From positions 1 to 64,000 of the forward strand of contig QBXO01000004.1 in assembly GCA_003284565.1 (NCBI GenBank): 64,000 nt of DNA, read 5' to 3'. The position numbers and the translations under genes are program-made. The notes beneath the pieces are model-generated. The model had not been told where the DNA came from and ran no database searches. It was given only the letters and a program-made list of their open reading frames with translations. Numbering within the stretch: position 1 is the stretch's first letter; every line of letters begins with the position of its first letter. The stretch is from SAR116 cluster bacterium AG-321-K23. GTDB lineage: Bacteria > Pseudomonadota > Alphaproteobacteria > Puniceispirillales > Marisalimonadaceae. Below are positions 39,370-49,956 of the stretch, piece by piece.

Positions 39370-39864
39370 ATGCCCATAAATAATATTTTTAAAATCTCGT
39401 TTCTAATATCCTCTTTAATGCTAATTTCAGCTTTTTATTTGGAATATTTTCATGGGGCTTTGCCATGTGATCTATGTATCACTCAAAGATGGTTTCATGC
39501 TGCAATCATTAGTTATAGTTTGATAATTATTTTTATTGTTAAGATAATTTCAATTTCTAGAAAGCTTCTAATTTTAGGAGTAGGTATTCTGTGGTTATCA
39601 AGTTCTATAGCAGGATTATACCATTTTGGAATTGAGATGAGTTTTTGGACTGGTCCTGATGGATGTTCATCAAATATTAATTTTTCAAAAGACACTCTTA
39701 CAAATTTATTAAATAAATCTCCAATAAAGTGTGATGAAGTTATGTTTGAAATATTTGGTTTTTCTCTTGCTGGTTGGAACGCACTAGTATCATTCTTTGC
39801 ATTCTTAATAATAAGTATTTTATTATTAAATAAAAAGCTAATCAAAATACGAACAATACATTAA
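39370..39864 (+). CDS. dsbB: Disulfide bond formation protein DsbB
   Basis: PCDLCITQRWFHA CXXC motif, four hydrophobic segments, second Cys pair GCSSN/IKCDE. Confidence 0.82.
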   Translation: MPINNIFKISFLISSLMLISAFYLEYFHGALPCDLCITQRWFHAAIISYSLIIIFIVKIISISRKLLILGVGILWLSSSIAGLYHFGIEMSFWTGPDGCSSNINFSKDTLTNLLNKSPIKCDEVMFEIFGFSLAGWNALVSFFAFLIISILLLNKKLIKIRTIH

Positions 39865-39980
39865 ATTAAAATCATATTGGTTTAATCTTGAAAGAAGATC
39901 ACGCTAGTAAAACATGCTGTTAATAGAGAACATAGATAAGCTATAAAATTTTAGAAAAACTATAATTTATCTAAGTAAAA

Positions 39981-40538
39981 TTAACTTTCTAGTTCTGTAT
40001 CCCAATACAAAAAATCGCGCCAAGATTCATGTAAATAATTTGGGGGAAAATGCCTTCCATTTCTTTTAAGCAAATTAGTTGTTGGGGCTTCAGGTTTAGT
40101 GATTGGAAACATACTAATTTCCTTACCAATTTTACTACCTTTTTTAAAATTACAAGGTCTACATGCGGCTACCACGTTTGACCAATTAGTTTTTCCACCT
40201 TTAGATCTAGGTATAACATGATCAAAAGTTAAATCATGTGACTGTTTTACAACACCACAATACTGACAGGAGAATTTATCTCTTAAAAAAACATTAAATC
40301 TTGTAAAAACAGGTGATTTCTGATTTTTTACATATTCTTTTAAAGAAATTACACTCGGTACTTTCATAGAAAAACCAGGAGATCTTACAATTTCATCATA
40401 TTCAGATACTATATTTACCCTATCCAGGAAAACAGCTTTTATTGTATCCTGCCATGACCACAGCGATAGCGGAAAATAACTTAAAGGTTGATAGTCAGCA
40501 TTTAAAACTAAAGTAGGAGAGAATGAAGTAGCAGCCAT
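39981..40538 (-). CDS. HNH endonuclease
   Basis: FSCQYCG...LTFDHVIPRSKGGKTNWSNVVAACRPCNFKKG. Confidence 0.88.
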   Translation of the reverse strand: MAATSFSPTLVLNADYQPLSYFPLSLWSWQDTIKAVFLDRVNIVSEYDEIVRSPGFSMKVPSVISLKEYVKNQKSPVFTRFNVFLRDKFSCQYCGVVKQSHDLTFDHVIPRSKGGKTNWSNVVAACRPCNFKKGSKIGKEISMFPITKPEAPTTNLLKRNGRHFPPNYLHESWRDFLYWDTELES

Positions 40539-40625
40539 AAAATTAAATGTGTGATTAACGTTAGAATTAGAATAACACTAACAATATTAAAATTTAATTA
40601 AACAAAAAATTACATTTATATGAAT

Positions 40626-41282
40626 TTAATTTAGTGATTTTAAAAATTCCATTCCCTTACTGATTCCTTCAGGATCAATCCCATGAGCAAGGTTTTGTCT
40701 AGAGAATGTCTGAACGTTAAATCCAATCTTATTTAAAAGATACTTTGATTTTTCTAATGAGTGAAATGGAACAACTTCATCTTGTTCTCCATGAACTAAC
40801 AATACAGGCGTATCTGAATATTTGTGTTTGCCATTTAAAATAAGATCATTAGCTGCATCTATGTTTTCCTCTTTCAATGCACCAGAATATCCAATTATTG
40901 CACCGAGTTGTTCATTATTAATTAACAAACACTGCATACTCATCATAGCACCCTGTGAGAAACCAATTAATATTACATCTTTGAAGGTAAGACGTAATTT
41001 TTTTGCTTCATTTTGTATTAAGTCAAGCAAACCTAAAGATGCTCTAATAGCACCCATTGGAATTTCCTCGATTGGGAACCATTGCCTTCCTAGAGGAGAC
41101 ATTGAGCAAGGATGAGGAGCATCGGGGGAAATAAAGCTCGCATTTGGCAAAGCCATTCCAAAAGGTTTAGCTAAGTCAATTAAATCTTTTCCATTTGCAC
41201 CATATCCATGAAGAAAAACTACTAACTTGTTTGCATTTCCACCTGCAGCTGGAATTTGTCTATAAATTTTATTATTGTCCAT
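40626..41282 (-). CDS. Phospholipase/carboxylesterase-family alpha/beta hydrolase
   Basis: VVFLHGYGANGKDL, LIGFSQGAMM, VHGEQDEVVPF. Confidence 0.85.
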   Translation of the reverse strand: MDNNKIYRQIPAAGGNANKLVVFLHGYGANGKDLIDLAKPFGMALPNASFISPDAPHPCSMSPLGRQWFPIEEIPMGAIRASLGLLDLIQNEAKKLRLTFKDVILIGFSQGAMMSMQCLLINNEQLGAIIGYSGALKEENIDAANDLILNGKHKYSDTPVLLVHGEQDEVVPFHSLEKSKYLLNKIGFNVQTFSRQNLAHGIDPEGISKGMEFLKSLN

Positions 41283-41394
41283 TTTTCATAAAGTTGTTTA
41301 TTTAGCATATTATATAAACTAAAAAAAATTGTTACTTAAATTTTAAAAATTAAAGTATGATGTATAATCTTTACGAAACATGTAAGAAATTTTT

Positions 41395-42411
41395 ATGAAT
41401 AAAATAATTGAAAATTCAAATAAGCTGATTGACCCTTTTGGAAGAACTGTAGATTATTTAAGAGTTTCTGTTACTGATAGATGTGATTTCAGATGTACCT
41501 ATTGTATGGCAGAAGATATGCAATTTCTCCCAAAAAAAGATATTTTAAGCCTAGAAGAGATTGAAGACATTTGCAGGATCTTTATAAAACTTGGAACAAG
41601 AAAAATTAGATTAACAGGTGGTGAACCTCTTGTAAGAAAAGGGATAATGCAAGTTATAAATAATTTAGGAGAAGAAGTAGGAAATTATCTTGATGAATTA
41701 ACTATTACCACAAACGGTAGTCAACTGGAATTTAAAGCTGAAGAATTATACAATGCTGGTGTTAGAAGAATTAACGTATCATTAGATCACCTTGATCCTG
41801 ATAAGTTTAGAGAAATAACTAGATGGGGAGATTTAGAAAAAGTTAAAAGAGGATTAAAAAAAGCTCGAGAAGTTGGTCTTAAAATTAAAATTAATACTGT
41901 TGCCATTAGTAATTTCAATCAGAATCATTTAGCTGAAATATTGATGTGGTGTGGTAAGGAAGACTTTGACATGACCATAATTGAAGTTATGCCAATGGGT
42001 GATATAGGTGGAGATAAAAGATATGGACAATATTTACCTGTATCTCAAGTAAGAAAAGATCTTGAAAAACAATTTACTCTTGTGGACATTCCTGAAAGAT
42101 CTAGTGGTCCTGCAAGATATGTTTCTGTAAAAGAAACCAGAAACAAACTTGGTTTTATTACCCCTTTAACTCATAACTTTTGTGAAAGTTGTAATAGAGT
42201 AAGGCTTACAAGCACCGGCATCCTCTATATGTGCTTAGGCCAAGATGATCATGCTGATTTAAAAAATGTATTAAGAGAACATGGCTTAAATGCACTTGAA
42301 GATGCTATTAGAAAAGCAATTGGAAGAAAACCTATGGGGCATGATTTTGAAATTTCACGTCAGTCACCAAATGTATCAGTAAACAGACATATGTCATTGA
42401 CCGGAGGATAA
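41395..42411 (+). CDS. moaA: GTP 3',8-cyclase MoaA
   Basis: [14 protein letters not shown] radical SAM motif, [22 protein letters not shown]-terminal cluster motif. Confidence 0.93.
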   Translation: MNKIIENSNKLIDPFGRTVDYLRVSVTDRCDFRCTYCMAEDMQFLPKKDILSLEEIEDICRIFIKLGTRKIRLTGGEPLVRKGIMQVINNLGEEVGNYLDELTITTNGSQLEFKAEELYNAGVRRINVSLDHLDPDKFREITRWGDLEKVKRGLKKAREVGLKIKINTVAISNFNQNHLAEILMWCGKEDFDMTIIEVMPMGDIGGDKRYGQYLPVSQVRKDLEKQFTLVDIPERSSGPARYVSVKETRNKLGFITPLTHNFCESCNRVRLTSTGILYMCLGQDDHADLKNVLREHGLNALEDAIRKAIGRKPMGHDFEISRQSPNVSVNRHMSLTGG

Positions 42412-42414
42412 CCT

Positions 42415-43587
42415 CTAAGTTGGCTTTATTTCTCTAGGATTAATTAAGACTATACTTAAAAATAAAATAAATATTGGTATTGATGTATAAAGCATCATAA
42501 TTTCCCATCCAAGATTACTGTGTAAACTACCTGCTAAAAAAGATCCGGATGCAACAAATATAAAAATAATAAAGTCTGTTACACCTTGAACTTTTGCTCT
42601 TTCTTCAGGTAAAGCAGACTTAGCTATTATGTCACTTCCTCCTACATAAAGAAAATTCCATCCTAAGCCACATAAAAATAATGATATCCAAAAGTATTGG
42701 ATGGTTTGACCCATAATACCGAAACAAATTGACATTACGTATAACATAACACCCATCATCATAACTTTACGATTACCCAGAAGATTTATAATTGATCCCG
42801 TAAAAAATGAGGGTGCAAACATTGCAATAACATGCCACTGAATTACAGTTGCACTTGCACTATCTCCTAATTTACAAACATTTACAATCTGCAGAGGAGT
42901 AGCAGTCATGATAAAACTCATTAGAGAATATCCAACTGAAGCAGCTAAAATTGCTATAATGACTGTTTTACGCATTAAGATTTTACTCAAAGGCCTAATT
43001 GAAACTTTCAATGGATTTGGTTTTTTTATTTCTACAAATATTAAAATTCCAAAATTAAATATTTGTATAAGAGCAGCACATAAATAAGTTGCTAAATAGA
43101 TATAATCTGGGAAAAAATCAAAAGAGTATCTAGAAACCTCTGGCCCTACTATTGCAGCGATTAGCCCTCCTGCTAAAACTAAAGATATAGCTTTACTTTT
43201 TAGTTTTGTTGTGATGTTGTCAGCTGCAGCATAACGATAAAACTGTTGATTAGCTTGAGAAAAACCTAATAAAATTGATCCAAATATAAATAAAGAAAAG
43301 ACTTTATAAAAAATTGAACAAGCTATTATTAAGCATCCTGTAAAAGCTGCCATTGCTCCAACCAAAAACATTGGTCTTCTTCCTATTTTGCCCATTAACA
43401 GTGAAACAGGTATTAGAGTTATTGCTATGGTCAAAAATTGCAGTGATAATGGAAGGGTAGCATATGATGGATCTTTTGCTAATATAGATCCAACTAAACC
43501 TGTATTAATCATATTAATATTTGTAGTAGTAATAGACAAGCCTTGCGCAATCGAAAGAATTAAAATATTTCTTCTATCTATTTCCAA
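42415..43587 (-). CDS. MFS transporter
   Basis: About twelve hydrophobic segments; LLMGKIGRRPMFLVG. Confidence 0.8.
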   Translation of the reverse strand: MEIDRRNILILSIAQGLSITTTNINMINTGLVGSILAKDPSYATLPLSLQFLTIAITLIPVSLLMGKIGRRPMFLVGAMAAFTGCLIIACSIFYKVFSLFIFGSILLGFSQANQQFYRYAAADNITTKLKSKAISLVLAGGLIAAIVGPEVSRYSFDFFPDYIYLATYLCAALIQIFNFGILIFVEIKKPNPLKVSIRPLSKILMRKTVIIAILAASVGYSLMSFIMTATPLQIVNVCKLGDSASATVIQWHVIAMFAPSFFTGSIINLLGNRKVMMMGVMLYVMSICFGIMGQTIQYFWISLFLCGLGWNFLYVGGSDIIAKSALPEERAKVQGVTDFIIFIFVASGSFLAGSLHSNLGWEIMMLYTSIPIFILFLSIVLINPREIKPT

Positions 43588-43668
43588 CTACTTGTTGTCT
43601 TTATAAGGAGATAATATTAACTTCATTGAATAATCATTCTAAAAAATAATGATAGAGAAAGATCTAAA

Positions 43669-44730
43669 ATGGATCCTGCCCTCAGAAATAAAAATCTTAT
43701 TACAGATATACCTGGAATTCAAGTTGGTCATGCCGAAGATAATAAAATTGGTACAGGTGTAACGATAATTACTGGTGATAAACCTTTTTCAGCTGCTGTA
43801 GATGTAAGGGGAGGAGGTCCTGGTACCAGAGAAACAGATATGTTAAGTTTAGAAAATTCGATTGGACGTGCTGATGCAATTGTACTTTCTGGCGGTTCGG
43901 CATTTGGGCTAGACGCTTGTGCAGAAGTTCAAGATTTATTAAGACAAGACAATAAGGGGTATAAAGTAGGCAAAGCAGTTGTACCACTTGTTCCTGGAGC
44001 GGTAATTTTTGATCTAAATATAAATGACAAGCCTCATGTAAACATTATTGGGGAACATTCTCCTTGGAGAATACTTGCCAACAAAGCATATAAATCAATT
44101 AACACAGACTTTCTTTTAGGCTCGTTTGGTGCTGGATGTGGAGCAACCACAGCCACTCTTAAGGGAGGACAAGGCTCCTCATCATACTTACAAGCCTTAT
44201 CAAATGGAAGAGAATATGTAGTTGGGGCAATTGTGATAAATAATGCTGTAGGAAATCCTTTGCTTAATGAAGGACCACACTTCCTATCTGCTAATTTAGA
44301 AGTTGGTAATGAATTTGGTGGACATGGTGTTTCTAATGATCTTTATGATAATATTTTAAGGGCAAAAAGGTTACCATCATCAACTGAGCAAAATGAAATT
44401 TTTAACAATATTTCAAGTAATACGGTTATTGGTGTGGTGGCTACAAATGCGCCATTAACTCGTTCAAATTTAAAAAGGTTGGCTATTATGGCACATGACG
44501 GTATAGCAAGATCCTTAAGTCCTTCTCATACACCTATGGACGGGGATACAATATTTGCTATAACAACATGTCAAAATATTGAAGAACAACTATTAGAAAA
44601 TGTAGATATACTAGCTTTAGGTGCAAGAGCCAGCGATTGCGTTGCTAGAGCTTGTAACAGAGCCATCTATGAAGCTGAAGCAATTGGAAATTCCAAGCCA
44701 GGGTGGAAAAACCTTTTTCGGTCCAAGTAA
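43669..44730 (+). CDS. P1 family peptidase (DmpA-like aminopeptidase)
   Basis: LITDIPGIQVGHAED, VRGGGPGTRETDML, LSGGSAFGLDA. Confidence 0.85.
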   Translation: MDPALRNKNLITDIPGIQVGHAEDNKIGTGVTIITGDKPFSAAVDVRGGGPGTRETDMLSLENSIGRADAIVLSGGSAFGLDACAEVQDLLRQDNKGYKVGKAVVPLVPGAVIFDLNINDKPHVNIIGEHSPWRILANKAYKSINTDFLLGSFGAGCGATTATLKGGQGSSSYLQALSNGREYVVGAIVINNAVGNPLLNEGPHFLSANLEVGNEFGGHGVSNDLYDNILRAKRLPSSTEQNEIFNNISSNTVIGVVATNAPLTRSNLKRLAIMAHDGIARSLSPSHTPMDGDTIFAITTCQNIEEQLLENVDILALGARASDCVARACNRAIYEAEAIGNSKPGWKNLFRSK

Positions 44731-44735
44731 TTTTT

Positions 44736-45527
44736 TTAAGTTTTGAGGTTCAAGGCTTCAGCTTTCTTTTTCAAACGTAAGTAGAAAATTGAAGCAAAAG
44801 GAATACTTGTTATATAAACTAATACTAAAATAATAAAACCTTTGATAGGATTACTTATTATTGCATTACTCAATATGGCCAGAATTATCAATAAGGGTAT
44901 CACAAAAGATTTAGGTATTTGAAAAACTTTTCCAGAAAAGGTAGGTAGATTACTTACCATTGCAATTGAAATAAAACCTATCCATAATGCAATTATATCA
45001 AAAGATTTAAAATTATATGAGATTAGGAAATCATCAATAGCTATTGGAAACAAAATTAAAAAAGCTGCCGCAGGGGTAGGTACACCAGTGAAATAATTTT
45101 TGGCATAATTAGGTCTTTCAGATAACTCTGAATTAAACCTAGCTAGTCTCAATGCAGAGCAAATTACATATAAAACTATTATAATCCAAAAAAAGTTATC
45201 TTGAGGTTTATCCATCCATAAATAGATAGAAAATGCTGGCACAGCTCCAAAAACAACAAAATCAGAAAGGGAGTCAAGGTGCATGCCAAATTCACTTGTT
45301 GATTTAAACAATCTAGCCACTCTTCCATCTAACATATCGAAAACAGAGGCAATTATAACCATTATAATAACACTGTCCCAATTATTAAAAATTGCTTGAT
45401 ACATTGCCTGCAAACCGAAAATCAAAGCACATATCGTTAGAAAATTAGGTAGCATCCAAATCACAGAAAAACGCCTTGGCCTAGACTGAAATGCTTTTTT
45501 GGCAATTTTAATGCCTTTATTTTTCAT
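44736..45527 (-). CDS. pssA: CDP-diacylglycerol-serine O-phosphatidyltransferase
   Basis: DMLDGRVARLFKSTSEFGMHLDSLSD CDP-alcohol phosphatidyltransferase motif. Confidence 0.92.
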   Translation of the reverse strand: MKNKGIKIAKKAFQSRPRRFSVIWMLPNFLTICALIFGLQAMYQAIFNNWDSVIIMVIIASVFDMLDGRVARLFKSTSEFGMHLDSLSDFVVFGAVPAFSIYLWMDKPQDNFFWIIIVLYVICSALRLARFNSELSERPNYAKNYFTGVPTPAAAFLILFPIAIDDFLISYNFKSFDIIALWIGFISIAMVSNLPTFSGKVFQIPKSFVIPLLIILAILSNAIISNPIKGFIILVLVYITSIPFASIFYLRLKKKAEALNLKT

Positions 45528-46272
45528 TTAATGTTTCCTTGACAGGTTTTGCATTTTTACTAAAGTCACCAATGATTGTCTCACCAGCTATCATTTTTTG
45601 CCCTTTTAATATCATTACAGAAACATCAGAAGGAAAATAAATATCAACTCTGCTTCCAAATCTAATTAGGCCAAATATCTCTCCAGCTTTTAATGATTTA
45701 CCTATATCAACATCACAAATAATTCTTCTAGCGACTAATCCTGCAATTTGAACAAATGCAATCTTTTTTCCATTTTCTGTATCCATATTAAGAATAAGTC
45801 TTTCATTTTCATCAGATGCTTTATCTAAACTTGCATTAAAAAAGGAACCTGGAACATATTTTTTATATGTAATTTGGCCTAACATTGGAGATCTATTTAC
45901 GTGAACGTCAAAAACATTCATAAAAATACAGACTCTTTTCCACTTTCCCTCAGGCAACCCTATCTCTTCAGCAGGAGCTATTTCTGAAATTTCAATAACT
46001 CTTCCATCAGCAGGGGATATTATTAGGTTATTTACATTTGAGCCTGACAATACTGGGGTAACTCTTGGAGGATTTCTAAAAAAATATATGCACCAAACTG
46101 TTAATATAATTCCAATAAAATATAAGGGAGTCCATAACCAACCAATAATCACAGACAAAATAAAAAACAGGGCTATAAATGGAATACCCGCAGGATGTAT
46201 TGGAGTTAAAATAGACGTCTTGATAGAATCAATAATGTTCATTTTTTTTCCTATAGAATTTTTATTATGCAA
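45517..46272 (-). CDS. psd: Phosphatidylserine decarboxylase
   Basis: ISPADGRV, MNVFDVHVNRSP, RFGSRVDIYFP; overlaps pssA. Confidence 0.92.
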   Translation of the reverse strand: MHNKNSIGKKMNIIDSIKTSILTPIHPAGIPFIALFFILSVIIGWLWTPLYFIGIILTVWCIYFFRNPPRVTPVLSGSNVNNLIISPADGRVIEISEIAPAEEIGLPEGKWKRVCIFMNVFDVHVNRSPMLGQITYKKYVPGSFFNASLDKASDENERLILNMDTENGKKIAFVQIAGLVARRIICDVDIGKSLKAGEIFGLIRFGSRVDIYFPSDVSVMILKGQKMIAGETIIGDFSKNAKPVKETLNEK

Positions 46273-46374
46273 TTATTATATCTAAGATATAGCATCAATA
46301 CAAAAAAATGATAATATATACAAATGTTAACTTTTATACAACAAGCATAATTAAAGAGAGAATCGGATATAAAA

Positions 46375-46662
46375 TTGAGCAAAATTAAAGAAAAAAAACT
46401 TAATTCAATTAAGTCAGAAATCGAAGATATTAAAAAATATGTAAATTCTAGTGATATGTTAGATACATATCCAAAAAATGATACAGAATTTTCCGACAAT
46501 ATAGTTAACGATACCTTAACATTAACTAATATTGTAAATGAGGAAAATAAAGTATTTAATAACAAAGACTTAGATATAATAAAAAATGAATTAATAGAAT
46601 TAAAATCTGCAATATATCATAATAAAGATTTACTTGAAAAAATTTTATTAAAAATTAAATAA
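46375..46662 (+). CDS. Small hypothetical protein, TTG start
   Basis: 95-aa charged, helix-prone ORF. Confidence 0.4.
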   Translation: MSKIKEKKLNSIKSEIEDIKKYVNSSDMLDTYPKNDTEFSDNIVNDTLTLTNIVNEENKVFNNKDLDIIKNELIELKSAIYHNKDLLEKILLKIK

Positions 46663-46807
46663 AAGTTATAATGTGTAAAAATTCTTTTTTTTAATTAATT
46701 AAGTTGAATAAACATATTAGATTGATTTTAGAGAATTAAAAAAACTGTTTATTTTTTAGTTCTGTGATATATATTGTTTGCTAGTCATTTAGTTAGTGGA
46801 GGTTTAA

Positions 46808-47986
46808 ATGCGTTATATAAGAGACAATCTCTTACTATTGTTATTTTGTGCAATAGTCGGAATTGCAACGCTTGATACCAAAATTGTTTTTGCAGGTGGT
46901 GACCCATCAATAAAAGATAGTAAAGTAAAAAAGCAAAAAAATAATATAAAACAACATGACCATAATAAACTATATGTTGATAAACAAAAAAAATTAACTT
47001 CAACTGATAAAAATAGTGTTGCCAACAAAGGCTCCTTATCAAAAAATAAAAACAATTCAAACAAAGATGAAAATGTTGAAACAGCTGGCTTTGCTGCCAT
47101 AGAAGATGTACCTCTAATCATTGATCTTTCCTCTGTCACCGACTCTGATGGAATGGGGTCAGTAAGTGTGCAGTGGCAAATTTCTTCAGATAACAAAAAA
47201 TGGACTAATATTAGTGGTGCGACTAATCAATCATTTACTCCAAGAGAAATTCACGTTGGTAGCAGATTACGTGTTGCCATTTCATATGTTGATGGACAGG
47301 GTAACTTAGAGCCTCTTATAAGCCCGCCTTCCACTCCTGTAAGAAACGTAAATGACAAGCCAACTGGTTCAGCTCGACTAATTGGATCTGCTGTTGAGGA
47401 CAGTGCACTTGTGGTTGATACTTCAAGTATAGCTGATGAAGACGGAATTGGTGGATTTGATATAACTTGGCAAAGATCATCTTCAAAGTCATCATGGGAA
47501 GCATATCCTACTGCTCAAAATGAAGTTCTTAGATTAACGCAAAATCAAGTTGGATATTCATATAGAGCAGTTGTATCTTACATTGACTCTCATGGTACAA
47601 GAGAAGTGCTATATACAAGTCCTTCTGAAACAATCGATAACCTAGATGATCCTGTGCAAGGTGAAGTCACTATTATAGGGGAACCGAAAGAAGGTATCAC
47701 TTTAAGAGCATTATCAAATTCTTTGTCAGATGAGGATGGAATTGCTTCAATATCAATAAGTTGGGAAACTTCAAAAGATGGTAGAAATTGGGTTGGTTTA
47801 AACAGCCTAAGTGGACCTGTTCTTTCACTTAACCAGTCTTTAGTTGGTTCACAAGTTAGAGCGAGAGTTGCTGTAGTTGATAACTTTGGAATAGAAACTA
47901 ATTTATATAGTCAAGCCACTAGAACAGTTGAAAACGTCAATAATAAGCCTTCTGGTAGAATTGTTATAAGAAGAGTTGGTCAATAA
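46808..47986 (+). CDS. Secreted protein with three tandem Ig/cadherin-like repeats
   Basis: Signal peptide, Lys/Asn-rich linker, three ~95-aa repeats with SD(S/E)DG and (V)(R/D)N(V/L)N(D/N) boundaries. Confidence 0.7.
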   Translation: MRYIRDNLLLLLFCAIVGIATLDTKIVFAGGDPSIKDSKVKKQKNNIKQHDHNKLYVDKQKKLTSTDKNSVANKGSLSKNKNNSNKDENVETAGFAAIEDVPLIIDLSSVTDSDGMGSVSVQWQISSDNKKWTNISGATNQSFTPREIHVGSRLRVAISYVDGQGNLEPLISPPSTPVRNVNDKPTGSARLIGSAVEDSALVVDTSSIADEDGIGGFDITWQRSSSKSSWEAYPTAQNEVLRLTQNQVGYSYRAVVSYIDSHGTREVLYTSPSETIDNLDDPVQGEVTIIGEPKEGITLRALSNSLSDEDGIASISISWETSKDGRNWVGLNSLSGPVLSLNQSLVGSQVRARVAVVDNFGIETNLYSQATRTVENVNNKPSGRIVIRRVGQ

Positions 47987-48011
47987 TTATTATTTTTGTG
48001 GAGAATAATTA

Positions 48012-48287
48012 ATGAAGCATAAACCTGGTGCTAGTAATTCACCATGTAATATAATTTCATTTAAAAATTATAAAAATAAAAGGGTGAAAAAAGTTTCATC
48101 TACTATAGCTGCAATAATAGCAATTAGAATTGAACATCCATCTAACATAACTGCCGAAGATTTTTTTGTTAATGAGATAGAGGCTGCAGAAAATATCGAA
48201 GTTCTTGCATTTGAAGATGCGTTGGATAATAACAATATCTTCCTCTCTTCGATTGATGCACAAAATAATGCGTTAAATGACGCTTAA
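48012..48287 (+). CDS. Small hypothetical protein
   Basis: 91-aa ORF 25 bp downstream of the repeat protein, with an upstream ggag. Confidence 0.45.
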   Translation: MKHKPGASNSPCNIISFKNYKNKRVKKVSSTIAAIIAIRIEHPSNITAEDFFVNEIEAAENIEVLAFEDALDNNNIFLSSIDAQNNALNDA

Positions 48288-48304
48288 TTTATTATAATTT
48301 TACT

Positions 48305-48901
48305 CTATTTTTTAACTTTATTAACAAGCTTCCAAATCTGTGGAAGTAGTAATGCAGCTAAAATAAGCTTATATAAATCACCAATGATGAAAGGCTTTAA
48401 ACCATTTAAAATTGCAAAATCAAAACCTTTTAAAATACTAAGTTGAAAAACTCCACAAGTATAGATAACAAACAACCCTAACAACATTGCAAAAACAGAT
48501 TTAATTAGAAATTGTCCCCAACCTCTATCTGCAAGCTCACCTATTAGTATTGAGGCAAATAAAAATCCAAATAAGAAACCTCCAGTTGGCCCTAATAAAT
48601 ATGGCAAACCTCCCCCATAAGCAAATACGGGAAATCCAATTATTCCTTGAAATAAATATAAACTTACAGCAGCTACAGATATATTTCTTCCACATAACAT
48701 TGCTATCATGAGCACTGCTAAGGGTTGCGTTGTCATCGGAACTGGATACAAATCAACTTTTATTTTTGCAGATAATATTAATAAGAAGCTACAAATAATA
48801 ACAGTCACAAAATTAGTTAATTTAGATAAATGTTCCTGAGGTTTATCTTTTAAGATAAAACTTTCTAACCAAGAGACCCTTGATAATTTAGTGTTATTCA
48901 T
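48305..48901 (-). CDS. bioY: Biotin transporter BioY
   Basis: PVPMTTQPLAVLMIAMLCGR, GLPYLLGPTGGFLFGFLFAS. Confidence 0.9.
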   Translation of the reverse strand: MNNTKLSRVSWLESFILKDKPQEHLSKLTNFVTVIICSFLLILSAKIKVDLYPVPMTTQPLAVLMIAMLCGRNISVAAVSLYLFQGIIGFPVFAYGGGLPYLLGPTGGFLFGFLFASILIGELADRGWGQFLIKSVFAMLLGLFVIYTCGVFQLSILKGFDFAILNGLKPFIIGDLYKLILAALLLPQIWKLVNKVKK

Positions 48902-49002
48902 AACAAATTTCCTTTTAAAAAAAGTTTAACTTACTAATATTATAATATGTGTATATATCATAAATTATTTTTTTATAAAATTATATTTTATGGGGTTATA
49001 AA

Positions 49003-49956
49003 ATGAATGATGTAGATGACATACTAACACCAACAAGTATTTGGTTAAAACAAAATAGAAGAATTGCTCTTGCTACAGTAATTTCAACATGGGGAAGTTC
49101 ACCTAGACCTGTTGGTGGTCAAATGGCTATTGATCAAAATGGTGAAATAATAGGTTCTGTTTCTGGTGGATGCATTGAAGGGGCAGTAATTTCTGAGGGT
49201 ATTAACTCTATAAAAGATGGTAAATCAAGAATAAAAGATTATGGAATTACTAATGATATGGCTTGGGAAGTTGGGTTGGCATGTGGTGGTGAACTAAAAG
49301 TCTTGATCCAACCTCTAGATTTGGAAGATAATATAGTTTATTCAATTGTAGATTTTATAAAAAAAAGAGAAATTGTTAAATTAAGAATTGATTGCTCAAC
49401 TGGCTTTAGGACAATTGATAACACAATAGATAAGCAGATAAGTTATTTTGATAAGTCAAAAAACCAATTTATTCATATTATTGACCCTAAACCTAGATTA
49501 TTTATTATTGGAGCAGTTCACATTGCGCAAGCACTTGTTTCACTAGCTGATGTGGCTGATTATGAGATAATATTGATTGATCCCAGAAATCATTTCGCAA
49601 CAAAAGATAGGTTTCCAAACTGCAAAATAATTAATGAATGGCCGGATATAGCACTTTCAAATTATGATCTTGATAAATCATCGCATTTAGTTACGTTAAC
49701 GCATGATCCTAAAATTGATGACTTGGCCTTAATCTATTGTATGAAAAATAATTTTGGATATATAGGATCTTTAGGAAGCAAAAAAACTCATAATAAAAGA
49801 TGTGAAAGATTAATTGAGAAAGGGTTCAATGAAATCGAATTATCTAAAATTCATGCTCCTATAGGCCTGGATATTAAGGCAAAAACACCTGCAGAGATAG
49901 CTACTTCAATATTAGCAGAGATAATAAATTATAGACGCAAAAATCATGATGAATGA
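49003..49956 (+). CDS. XdhC/CoxI-family protein
   Basis: TVISTWGSSPRPVGGQMAIDQNGEIIGSVSGGCIEGAV; IGSLGSKKTHNKR; HAPIGLDIKAKTPAEIATSILAEI. Confidence 0.88.
   Translation: MNDVDDILTPTSIWLKQNRRIALATVISTWGSSPRPVGGQMAIDQNGEIIGSVSGGCIEGAVISEGINSIKDGKSRIKDYGITNDMAWEVGLACGGELKVLIQPLDLEDNIVYSIVDFIKKREIVKLRIDCSTGFRTIDNTIDKQISYFDKSKNQFIHIIDPKPRLFIIGAVHIAQALVSLADVADYEIILIDPRNHFATKDRFPNCKIINEWPDIALSNYDLDKSSHLVTLTHDPKIDDLALIYCMKNNFGYIGSLGSKKTHNKRCERLIEKGFNEIELSKIHAPIGLDIKAKTPAEIATSILAEIINYRRKNHDE

Noticed and set aside
43769-43987. Minus-strand ORF in the P1 peptidase gene
   Set aside because: Antisense to a strongly supported CDS; low-complexity translation.
46251-46565. Minus-strand 104-aa hydrophobic ORF
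   Set aside because: Overlaps the plus-strand 46375 ORF and the psd start; no motif support, probably AT-rich artefact.
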